Source: Lachnospiraceae bacterium (lineage in GTDB: Bacteria > Bacillota_A > Clostridia > Lachnospirales > Lachnospiraceae). From it: a DNA stretch of 5,093 bases. This document shows, piece by piece, positions 1 to 4,617 of the stretch. Made by a program: the position numbers and the translations under genes. The stretch lies in NCBI GenBank assembly GCA_017523185.1, contig JAFWXB010000402.1, forward strand, positions 1 to 5,093, read 5' to 3'. A model generated the notes under the pieces. It was not told the origin of the DNA. It searched no databases and was given only the letters and a program-made list of their open reading frames with translations. Positions within the stretch are counted from its first letter, which is position 1. Every line of letters starts with the position of its first letter.

Positions 1-5
1 AGCAT
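1..5 (-). CDS. Probable start of a minus-strand gene running off the left edge
   Basis: On the minus strand an ATG (bases 5-3) follows GAGGTG (bases 20-15) with a 9-nt spacer, which is a normal ribosome-site geometry. Only ATGCT of the coding sequence is inside the window, so no product can be named. A weak promoter could lie upstream on the minus strand: TACTAT at 61-56 with a poor -35 about 17 nt before it. That would make the gene divergent from the hydrolase at 345. The call rests only on the ribosome site and start codon, and chance is a real alternative. Confidence 0.3.
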
Positions 6-21
6 AATTATACACACCTCG

Positions 22-258
22 TTTTTAGTTTTTATGCAATGGATATATTTGGTATATAGTATTGCTGTTTTTACACTATTTTAAAATATATTTTAGTTAA
101 TGTATTTATATTAAAATTTTGGTTAGAAAATTATCATAGTTAAATAATATTTCTTTGATTAATATAAAAAATTACGTTTTCTAATAAAACATACTTTTTT
201 CATTATGTCAATATCATAATGTATAAATTTGGAAATTATATATTTTTAGCGAATCAAT
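22..258. other. AT-rich intergenic stretch without a recognisable gene
   Basis: This spacer lies between the putative leftward gene and the hydrolase promoter. It is very AT-rich with many stops in all frames, and I see no coding region, RNA gene or terminator in it. The one symmetric element noticed is the 7-bp inverted repeat at 201-221, listed separately. Confidence 0.6.
201..221. repeat. Short palindrome upstream of the hydrolase (candidate operator)
   Basis: CATTATG (201-207) and CATAATG (215-221) are perfect inverted copies separated by 7 nt. The centre-to-centre distance of about 14 nt is suitable for a dimeric repressor. It lies about 40 nt before the candidate -35 of the hydrolase. 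In DNA this AT-rich, a 7-bp inverted repeat can also occur by chance, so the operator role is inference. Confidence 0.25.
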
Positions 259-288
259 TTGCTATAAGTTTTAAATAATATATATAAA
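259..288 (+). promoter_or_regulatory. Candidate promoter for the choloylglycine hydrolase
   Basis: TTGCTA (259-264) and TATAAA (283-288) are 18 nt apart; TATATA at 281-286 with a 16-nt spacer is an equally possible -10. Transcription would begin near 295, about 50 nt before the ATG at 345. The background is so AT-rich that the exact boxes are uncertain. Confidence 0.35.
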
Positions 289-331
289 ATAGAATACATT
301 TAAAAAAAATGGACAAACTTAGAAAAAAGCC

Positions 332-338
332 AAAGGGG
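332..338 (+). promoter_or_regulatory. Ribosome binding site that fixes the hydrolase start at 345
   Basis: AAAGGGG lies 6 nt before the ATG at 345. The in-frame ATG at 309 is preceded only by A and T and has no Shine-Dalgarno sequence. Starting at 345 gives Met-Cys, as required for the N-terminal nucleophile of this enzyme family. Confidence 0.85.
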
Positions 339-344
339 TTAAAT

Positions 345-1253
345 ATGTGTACAGCAATTACTTATTCCACAAAAGACCACTATTTTGGAAGAACATTAGA
401 TTATGAAATTTCTTATGAGGAAAGTGTGACAATTACACCAAGAAAATATCCATTTGTATTTCGAAACGGAAAAACAATCGCATTCCATTATGCAATGATT
501 GGTATGGCATATGTTAAAGCACAATATCCTCTTTATTATGAAGCTACAAATGAAAAAGGACTTAGTATGGCAGGATTGGAATTTCCGGAAAATGCACATT
601 ATCAAGAAGTACTGCAAGGAAAAGATAATATTGCTCCTTTTGAATTTATTTCATGGATATTAAGTCAATGTGCAGATATGGAAGAAGCGAAAAAAATGTT
701 AGGAAATATTCAGCTTGTAAATGTAGATTTTAGTAAAGAACTTCCTGTATCTCCATTACATTGGATAATTGCAGATAAAACAGCTTGTTTTACCATAGAA
801 TGTGTCAAAGACGGATTGAAAATTTATGAAAATCCTGTAGGCATTTTAACAAATAATCCACCATTTGACTATCAAATGGCAAATTTACGAAAAGGTATTC
901 CATTTACGGGGAAAAATTTACCAGGGGATTTATCATCAGAATCTCGTTTTTTAAGAGCAGCATTTACAAAATTTAATTCCGTTTCCGGAGAATCGGAAAT
1001 GGAGAGTTTAACACAATTTTTTCATATTTTAGGTTCAGTAGAACAAACTCGAGGACGTGGAAAGATTGTAAATGACAAATTTCGACATACAATTTATACA
1101 TCTTGTTGTAATATGGATAAAGGTATTTACTATTATACAAGTTATGAAAATAATCAAATTACGGGCATTGATATGCATAAAGAAAATTTAGATGGAAATA
1201 CCTTGGTATCGTATCCCCTTTTGAAAACACAACAGATTCGCATGATAAATTGA
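345..1253 (+). CDS. Choloylglycine hydrolase family protein (bile salt hydrolase-like)
   Basis: This is a 302-residue Ntn-hydrolase of the choloylglycine hydrolase/penicillin V acylase family, which cleaves linear amide bonds such as the glycine or taurine amide of conjugated bile acids. No signal peptide is seen, so it should be cytoplasmic. The start at 345 exposes Cys2 as nucleophile after Met removal. The other catalytic positions of Clostridium perfringens BSH are present: Arg16 and Asp19 (FGRTLDYE), Asn170 (ILTNNP) and Arg201 (SESRF). The motifs NEKGL, PLHW, LPGDLSS, FFHILGSVEQ and KGIYYYTSYENN match Gram-positive BSHs recalled from memory. Two things are odd. Glu79 replaces the BSH Asn82 (GLEFP instead of GLNFP). 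Only about 14 residues (177-190) lie between FDYQ and LPGD, where typical BSHs have about 36, which explains the short length (family 315-330). Bile salt hydrolysis is therefore plausible but not assured; penicillin V or another N-acyl amide could be the substrate. Confidence 0.9.
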   Translation: MCTAITYSTKDHYFGRTLDYEISYEESVTITPRKYPFVFRNGKTIAFHYAMIGMAYVKAQYPLYYEATNEKGLSMAGLEFPENAHYQEVLQGKDNIAPFEFISWILSQCADMEEAKKMLGNIQLVNVDFSKELPVSPLHWIIADKTACFTIECVKDGLKIYENPVGILTNNPPFDYQMANLRKGIPFTGKNLPGDLSSESRFLRAAFTKFNSVSGESEMESLTQFFHILGSVEQTRGRGKIVNDKFRHTIYTSCCNMDKGIYYYTSYENNQITGIDMHKENLDGNTLVSYPLLKTQQIRMIN

Positions 1254-1263
1254 TACGGTAGGT

Positions 1264-1353
1264 TTTATCTTGGAGAGAGATATCAAGATAAGTTTGTGAA
1301 GTTTACCACTTATAAAGGTGGAAGTTTTCGTTATCCAAGATGAAACTTGATAA
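1264..1353 (+). other. Three consecutive hairpins in the hydrolase-reductase spacer
   Basis: Hairpin 1 pairs TTATCTTG (1265-1272) with CAAGATAA (1284-1291). Hairpin 2 pairs CCACTT (1306-1311) with AGGTGG (1316-1321, one wobble), and a lower stem 1298-1304 with 1323-1329 includes one mismatch. Hairpin 3 pairs 1331-1339 with 1346-1353, with one bulged C. Arms of hairpins 1 and 3 are also complementary to each other: 1267-1273 with 1335-1341, and 1281-1287 with 1346-1352, each 7 perfect pairs, so alternative folds are possible. No U-run follows, so this is not a standard intrinsic terminator. I recognise no riboswitch family. It may be the 3' end of the hydrolase mRNA, a leader element or a decayed repeat. 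Confidence 0.5.
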
Positions 1354-1386
1354 ACAGAAAATCAAATCTTAATTTCAGAAAAAATA

Positions 1387-1415
1387 TTGTACGTTTATCT
1401 ACTATGTGATATTGT
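1387..1415 (+). promoter_or_regulatory. Extended -10 promoter for the aldo/keto reductase
   Basis: TTGTAC (1387-1392), a 17-nt spacer and TATTGT (1410-1415), with the extended TG at 1407-1408, make a good sigma-A type promoter. The start would fall near 1422, leaving a leader of about 35 nt before the ATG at 1457. This suggests the reductase is transcribed independently of the hydrolase. Confidence 0.5.
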
Positions 1416-1428
1416 AAAAACGCAATAT
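1409..1428. repeat. Inverted repeat over the reductase -10 (candidate operator)
   Basis: ATATTG (1409-1414) and CAATAT (1423-1428) are perfect inverted copies that cover the -10 and the expected transcription start. An 8-nt direct copy, ATATTGTA, occurs at 1384-1391 across the -35 and again at 1409-1416. A repressor bound here would block initiation, but no regulator family can be assigned from the sequence. Confidence 0.3.
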
Positions 1429-1456
1429 TATAAAAAATGGAAAGAGGAAAGACAAT

Positions 1457-2569
1457 ATGAAGAAATTAGGATTTGGTTTGATGCGTTTACCACTTGTGGA
1501 TACAAACGACAATACAGCCATTGACATTGAAAAGACAAAAGCAATGGCAGATGAATTTTTAAAAAATGGATTTACATACTTTGATACAGCCGTTCCATAC
1601 CATGGAAAACAGAGTGAAGTTGCATTTCGCGAATCAGTTGTAAAACGTTATCCAAGAGAGGCGTATACTATTACAGACAAATTGACACTTGGTATGATTG
1701 ACAAAGCAGAACATATGCAGACCTTTTTTGATGAACAAATGGAACGTATTGGTGTAGAATATTTAGATTATTATTTGATGCATGCTTTAAATAAAAATTA
1801 TTATGAAAAAGCAAAAGAATTTGGTGCGTTTGAGTTTATGTCTGAAAAGAAAGCACAAGGAAAAATTAAACATTTGGGATTTTCCTTCCATGATACAGCA
1901 GATGTATTGGATATGATTTTAACAGAACAGCCACAGATGGAATATGTGCAACTTCAGATTAATTATTTGGATTGGGAAGATGAAAACGTACAATCTCGTA
2001 AATGTTATGAAGTTGCTGTAAAACATGGAAAAAAAGTTATTATTATGGAACCTGTTAAAGGTGGTGCACTTGCAAAGGTATCTCCAAAAGTAGAAGAACT
2101 TTTCCATAATTATACACAAGAAATGTCAGTAGCTTCTTGGGCAGTTCGCTTTGCTGCAACACATGAAAATGTTGTGATAGTTCTTTCAGGAATGAGTGAT
2201 ACAGCACAAATGCAAGATAATTTAAGTTATATGAAAGATTTTGTTCCAATGAATGAAGAAGAATTGCAAATTGTTGCCAAAGCAGCAGATATGATTCGAA
2301 ATGATATTGCAATTTCTTGTACAGCATGTCGTTATTGTGTAGATGATTGTCCGAAGCAGATTGCAATTCCTGAATATTTTAAGATATATAATGATTTTAA
2401 GCGTTTTCAAGGAACAAGAATCCAAAGTAATCGTCAGCAGTACATAAGAGCTTCCGAACATCATGGAAAAGCTTCTGAATGTATTTCTTGTGGTAAATGT
2501 GAAATGCATTGTCCACAAAAACTTTCTATTCGAGAATTATTAAAAGCAGTTGCAGAAAATTTGGAGTAA
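1457..2569 (+). CDS. Aldo/keto reductase with C-terminal two-[4Fe-4S] ferredoxin-like tail
   Basis: This 370-residue predicted cytoplasmic oxidoreductase matches the COG1453-type architecture. Residues 1 to about 270 form the aldo/keto reductase barrel. They begin with GFGLMRLP and carry the tetrad Asp43 and Tyr48 (FDTAVPY), Lys75 (TDK) and His109 (LMHA), with MEPVKGGAL and VLSGM near the nicotinamide cofactor site. Residues 288-298 (Cys288, 291, 294, 298) and 342-352 (Cys342, 345, 348, 352) are two CxxCxxCxxxCP motifs, each expected to contribute to a 4Fe-4S cluster. The barrel may therefore exchange electrons with ferredoxin or NAD(P)H. The substrate is unknown for most of this family. AGAGGA at 1443-1448 is 8 nt before the ATG. 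It follows the hydrolase by 203 nt in the same direction but appears to have its own promoter, and the terminator at 2691 closes the unit. Confidence 0.93.
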   Translation: MKKLGFGLMRLPLVDTNDNTAIDIEKTKAMADEFLKNGFTYFDTAVPYHGKQSEVAFRESVVKRYPREAYTITDKLTLGMIDKAEHMQTFFDEQMERIGVEYLDYYLMHALNKNYYEKAKEFGAFEFMSEKKAQGKIKHLGFSFHDTADVLDMILTEQPQMEYVQLQINYLDWEDENVQSRKCYEVAVKHGKKVIIMEPVKGGALAKVSPKVEELFHNYTQEMSVASWAVRFAATHENVVIVLSGMSDTAQMQDNLSYMKDFVPMNEEELQIVAKAADMIRNDIAISCTACRYCVDDCPKQIAIPEYFKIYNDFKRFQGTRIQSNRQQYIRASEHHGKASECISCGKCEMHCPQKLSIRELLKAVAENLE

Positions 2570-2595
2570 TTTTTACAGTATAAGTGCGAAAGAGA

Positions 2596-2632
2596 TTGCT
2601 TGTTTTGATAAGTTTATAGTATTATTTATAGA
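2596..2632 (+). promoter_or_regulatory. Possible promoter upstream of the terminator hairpin and small gene
   Basis: Two overlapping solutions exist: TTGCTT (2596-2601) with TATTAT (2620-2625) at 18 nt, or TTGATA (2605-2610) with TATAGA (2627-2632) at 16 nt. Either would give a leader of more than 100 nt that contains the hairpin at 2691-2743 before the start at 2764. The region is AT-rich, so this is tentative. Confidence 0.3.
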
Positions 2633-2690
2633 ATTAATGTCTTATTTTTTCAAGATATAGCAAAAGATAATAGGATTTCAAAGTTCTTAG

Positions 2691-2743
2691 AAAAAGAGAA
2701 AGTATTATTTATTGTATTAAAAACAATACTTTCTCTTTTTTTT
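2691..2743 (+). terminator. Strong intrinsic terminator after the reductase, or attenuator of the next gene
   Basis: Bases 2691-2706 pair perfectly with 2725-2740 (16 pairs, core GAGAAAGTATT with AATACTTTCTC). The loop is 18 nt, and a T-run extends to 2743. It ends transcripts from the reductase, whose stop is 122 nt upstream. It also lies only 20 nt before the TTG start of the next gene, with no convincing promoter between them, so it may act as an attenuator or a partial-readthrough point. Confidence 0.85.
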
Positions 2744-2763
2744 AAAAATAGGAATTGAATATA

Positions 2764-3168
2764 TTGAAAAAAGTATCTATAATAGAAAATACAATAAAAA
2801 ACAGAAAGGAAATAAAAACGTTGTTTGATAAAGATAATATTGTTAATATATTGATGCAAATGGATTTAGCTGCTCATATTGATAGCAGTAGAGATAGTAT
2901 CTTATTAAAAGATAGTGTGTATACAAAAACTTTAAATGAAATGGCTGAAAAAAATAAGGCATATAGAGCCCTTTCACTTTCTAAAGAAGACAGAGAAATT
3001 GTTGAAAGTTATGTTGAAGCAGTAGAAGATATCAATTTGAGAATTGATTGGATTGGATATATTGCAGGTGTAAGAGATGCGATTTTATTATTCAATCAAA
3101 TTGGATTGTTAAAAGACAATGCAGGAGAAGAATTAGAAAAAAAATTCCTAAATGCTATAAGCAAGTAA
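2764..3168 (+). CDS. Small helix-rich protein of unknown function
   Basis: The gene encodes about 134 residues and I do not recognise it firmly. The in-frame stop at 2749-2751 limits the 5' end. A TTG at 2764, 10 nt after AGGA (2750-2753), is the best start. TTG at 2755 is too close to that site, and the first ATG (2854) has no ribosome site and would remove about 30 residues. The product is charged and apparently all helical, with no signal peptide or membrane segment, so it should be cytoplasmic. The C-terminal half carries SLSKEDREIVESYVEAV and then GYIAGVRDAILLF. This pattern weakly recalls small clostridial proteins of the DUF6809 kind, in which a helical pair ends in a Y-x-x-G-x-R/Q-x-A segment. 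That comparison is from memory and is not a functional call. The terminator hairpin just upstream suggests low or conditional expression. Confidence 0.65.
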   Translation: MKKVSIIENTIKNRKEIKTLFDKDNIVNILMQMDLAAHIDSSRDSILLKDSVYTKTLNEMAEKNKAYRALSLSKEDREIVESYVEAVEDINLRIDWIGYIAGVRDAILLFNQIGLLKDNAGEELEKKFLNAISK

Positions 3169-3226
3169 ATCATTCATCATCTAAACATAGTGGGATTCTT
3201 TATATAGAATATTAGAGAATAAAAAA

Positions 3227-3310
3227 TGCAGGAGATGGGACTCGAACCCACACGATATTGCTACCACAGGCACCTGAAGCCTGCGCGTCTGCCAATTCCA
3301 CCACTCCTGC
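3227..3310 (-). tRNA. tRNA-Leu (anticodon CAG)
   Basis: Read on the minus strand, this is an 84-nt type II tRNA. The acceptor GCAGGAG (from 3310) pairs with CTCCTGC, and the discriminator is A (3227). The anticodon stem CAGGC/GCCTG encloses the loop TTCAGGT, giving anticodon CAG with G37, the long variable arm typical of leucine tRNAs, and the T loop TTCGAGT. CCA is not encoded and must be added. It decodes CUG. A near-consensus promoter precedes it, and a run of six T follows the 3' end. Confidence 0.96.
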
Positions 3311-3321
3311 GAACAACTGAT

Positions 3322-3350
3322 ATTTTAGCGAATTTATAGAGGAATGTCAA
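3322..3350 (-). promoter_or_regulatory. Promoter of tRNA-Leu(CAG)
   Basis: On the minus strand TTGACA (3350-3345), a 17-nt spacer and TAAAAT (3327-3322) form a near-perfect sigma-A promoter. Initiation would be near 3315, only a few nucleotides before the mature 5' end at 3310, so the 5' leader is very short. Confidence 0.85.
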
Positions 3351-3409
3351 TAGAAATTTTATACACCAAGAGGCGTTGAAAAATAAAATAAAAAAAATGA
3401 AAAAAAGTG

Positions 3410-3438
3410 TTGACATTTAGAAAAACATTTGATATTAT
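3410..3438 (+). promoter_or_regulatory. Promoter of tRNA-Leu(AAG)
   Basis: TTGACA (3410-3415), a 17-nt spacer and TATTAT (3433-3438) form a near-consensus promoter. The start near 3445 gives a leader of about 36 nt. That leader includes a small hairpin, GAGAT (3455-3459) with ATCTC (3466-3470), which RNase P processing would remove. Confidence 0.85.
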
Positions 3439-3480
3439 AAACAAGTCGCAAGGAGAGATAACAAAATCTCAAAAAGACAC

Positions 3481-3565
3481 GCGGAAGTGTCGGAACTGGC
3501 AGACGAGCAAGACTAAGGATCTTGTGACTATTGCAGTCGTGTGGGTTCAAGTCCCATCTTCCGCA
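3481..3565 (+). tRNA. tRNA-Leu (anticodon AAG, expected to become IAG)
   Basis: This is an 85-nt type II tRNA. The acceptor GCGGAAG (3481-3487) pairs with CTTCCGC (3558-3564), and the discriminator is A3565. The anticodon stem CAAGA/TCTTG encloses the seven-base loop CTAAGGA (3513-3519), so bases 34-36 are AAG and base 37 is G. The variable arm contains GACT/AGTC, and the T loop is TTCAAGT. CCA is not encoded. The usual bacterial tRNA for CUU/CUC has GAG. An A at position 34 implies deamination to inosine by a TadA-type enzyme, which would extend reading to CUU, CUC and CUA. It is followed by its own terminator. Confidence 0.95.
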
Positions 3566-3578
3566 TTAGAACAAAAGC

Positions 3579-3607
3579 AGAGCAGGTCAAATGACCTGCT
3601 CTTTTTT
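3579..3607 (+). terminator. Intrinsic terminator of tRNA-Leu(AAG)
   Basis: AGAGCAGGTC (3579-3588) pairs perfectly with GACCTGCTCT (3593-3602) around an AAAT loop and is followed by T6 (3602-3607) and another short T-run. The convergent Uma2 gene stops at 3613, just beyond. On the minus strand the hairpin is followed by a shorter T4 run, so it may serve both directions. Confidence 0.93.
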
Positions 3608-3612
3608 CGTTT

Positions 3613-4161
3613 TTAGTCTATTGCTATTTCTGAAAAATCAATTTCTAAATCGTCATAAATCCCTACTTTAATTTTATCAGCAAAAGTATATTCATTCATA
3701 CTTGTTTTATTATCAAAAATATAAACCATAATTCTATTTTTAATTGGGTCAACAATCCAATATTCACGTACGCCGGCGTTACAGTATTTGAATAATTTAA
3801 TTCCATAATCATTTTCTCTTGTACTTGGTGATACAATTTCAATAATCCAATCTGGAGCACCATTACATCCTTTTTCTGTTAGTTTGTTTTTGTCACAAAT
3901 AACGGAAATGTCAGGTTCAACATAGGTTTTATTATTCTGATTTAAAAAGACAGCAAAAGGTGCAGAAACTACAATACAGTTTTCTTTTTTCTTTTTTATA
4001 TAATTGTAAATTTCTCCATGTAATATACCGGATATTATTTGATGCTTGAAATTTGGTGGTGCCATATTATAAATAATACCATCAATTAATTCAGCACGTT
4101 CTCCATCAGGCAGAGCATAGATATCTTCTATTGTATAAGTTATATTTTTTAATGTTTTCAT
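3613..4161 (-). CDS. Uma2 family (DUF820) putative restriction-endonuclease-like protein
   Basis: This 182-residue protein has the features of the Uma2/DUF820 family, a PD-(D/E)xK-fold group. Most members are predicted nucleases, and their biological role is largely unknown. Visible motifs in order are ELIDGIIYNMAPP (residues 24-36), His40 in the helix after it, VEPDISVI with Asp84, GAPDWIIEIVSPST with Glu108, then IKLFKY with Lys122 or Lys125, and GVREYWIVDP (130-139). Asp84, Glu108 and the following Lys are the expected metal-binding/catalytic set, so it looks intact. There is no signal peptide, which suggests a cytoplasmic protein. AAGGAG (4174-4169) is 7 nt before the ATG at 4161. No methyltransferase or toxin/antitoxin-like partner is adjacent, and its divergent neighbour is a small membrane protein. 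Uma2 genes are commonly solitary and often multicopy in their hosts, so a defence role cannot be inferred from context. Confidence 0.92.
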   Translation of the reverse strand: MKTLKNITYTIEDIYALPDGERAELIDGIIYNMAPPNFKHQIISGILHGEIYNYIKKKKENCIVVSAPFAVFLNQNNKTYVEPDISVICDKNKLTEKGCNGAPDWIIEIVSPSTRENDYGIKLFKYCNAGVREYWIVDPIKNRIMVYIFDNKTSMNEYTFADKIKVGIYDDLEIDFSEIAID

Positions 4162-4180
4162 AAAAATTCTCCTTTTTGTT

Positions 4181-4189
4181 ATTATAACA
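4181..4189 (-). promoter_or_regulatory. Extended -10 promoter of the Uma2 gene
   Basis: On the minus strand TGTTATAAT (4189-4181) is a perfect extended -10 (TGn plus TATAAT). No good -35 is present 16-18 nt upstream, as is usual for extended -10 promoters. Transcription would start only a few bases before the AAGGAG ribosome site, so the leader is very short. Confidence 0.55.
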
Positions 4190-4208
4190 TAAAAATAAAA
4201 ATTATGTT
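4186..4208. repeat. Inverted repeat between divergent promoters
   Basis: AACATAA (4186-4192) and TTATGTT (4202-4208) are perfect inverted copies 9 nt apart. They overlap the extended -10 of Uma2 and lie just upstream of the -35 of the membrane-protein gene. This could be an operator acting on both divergent genes, but AT-richness lowers the weight of the match. Confidence 0.3.
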
Positions 4209-4222
4209 CTTTTTTTATTTTA

Positions 4223-4250
4223 TTGACAAATTTTATAAATATGTTAGAAT
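4223..4250 (+). promoter_or_regulatory. Promoter of the small membrane protein
   Basis: TTGACA (4223-4228), a 16-nt spacer and TAGAAT (4245-4250), with the extended TG at 4242-4243, form a strong promoter. The start near 4257 leaves a leader of about 25 nt containing AGGAGG at 4271-4276. Confidence 0.75.
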
Positions 4251-4281
4251 AACACGCAAAAAGTTGAATTAGGAGGAAAAT

Positions 4282-4518
4282 ATGGATTTAAGAAAAATAT
4301 TCCCATATTCTTTTCGTGCCAATGATATCAAAGGATTAGTAATTACAATTTTGTTATATATGGTAGCAGATTTTATCTGTGGTTTAATCGTTTCATTTTT
4401 AGGTGGACTTCCTTTGGTTGGAATTGCATTTCGATTAATTGGTTGGATTGCAGGCGTTTATTTCTGTGTAGCGACAATTCTTGCAGTTTTGAATTATTTT
4501 GGAGCAATTAAGCGATAG
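4282..4518 (+). CDS. Small integral membrane protein of unknown function
   Basis: The gene encodes 78 residues. AGGAGG (4271-4276) is 5 nt before the ATG, a strong ribosome site. The N-terminus MDLRKIFPYSF is short, basic and probably cytosolic. A hydrophobic segment at about residues 18-40 and a second hydrophobic stretch at about 42-70 are separated by a GGLP turn, and Arg51 sits within the second. This predicts two membrane spans, with the C-terminus (GAIKR) on the same side as the N-terminus. The length, strong promoter and terminator indicate a real monocistronic gene. It resembles small two-span proteins common in Clostridia that start with a similar MDxRKIFPxSF sequence, but that is from memory and no function is known to me. 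It is divergent from Uma2, which does not by itself imply a shared role. Confidence 0.82.
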   Translation: MDLRKIFPYSFRANDIKGLVITILLYMVADFICGLIVSFLGGLPLVGIAFRLIGWIAGVYFCVATILAVLNYFGAIKR

Positions 4519-4554
4519 TATTAAGCGAAAAGAATATAATAATGTAGAAAGAAG

Positions 4555-4592
4555 AATGACTATGTTCTCAGGGAGAAGATAGTCATTTTTTT
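4555..4592 (+). terminator. Intrinsic terminator of the small membrane protein gene
   Basis: AATGACTAT (4555-4563) pairs with ATAGTCATT (4579-4587), and TTCTC (4565-4569) pairs with GAGAA (4573-4577), with one G-G mismatch between the two stems and an AGG loop. A run of seven T (4586-4592) follows. The stem begins 37 nt after the stop codon at 4518. Confidence 0.93.
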
Positions 4593-4617
4593 ATATTTTA
4601 TTTTTATTAAAATACGA

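Noticed and set aside
309..344. Earlier ATG start for the hydrolase at 309
   Set aside because: It has no ribosome site and would add 12 residues before the Cys that must be N-terminal for catalysis; AAAGGGG supports the ATG at 345.
1265..1353. SAM or other known riboswitch in the hydrolase-reductase spacer
   Set aside because: The hairpins do not show the conserved cores that I know of S-box, T-box, TPP or FMN elements, and no terminator/SD-sequestering switch is visible next to the reductase start.
1919..2518. Several minus-strand open frames inside the reductase gene
   Set aside because: The plus-strand reductase is certain from its motifs; the opposite frames are long only because the complementary codons avoid stops, and they have no ribosome sites or domain features.
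2650..2859. Minus-strand open frame over the terminator
   Set aside because: It is rich in Phe, Tyr and Ile from AT-rich DNA and crosses the terminator hairpin; no support as a gene.
3195..3210. Hairpin ATTCT/AGAAT between the small gene and tRNA-Leu(CAG) as a terminator
   Set aside because: Only 5 A/T-rich pairs and no T-run follows on either strand, so it is too weak to call.
3359..3550. Open frame on the minus strand opposite the tRNA-Leu(AAG) region
   Set aside because: It overlaps the tRNA gene and the divergent promoter region, and its low-complexity translation does not look like a protein.
3407..3616. Open frame of 69 codons on the plus strand
   Set aside because: It runs straight through tRNA-Leu(AAG), its promoter and its terminator and has no protein-like features, so it is a chance frame.
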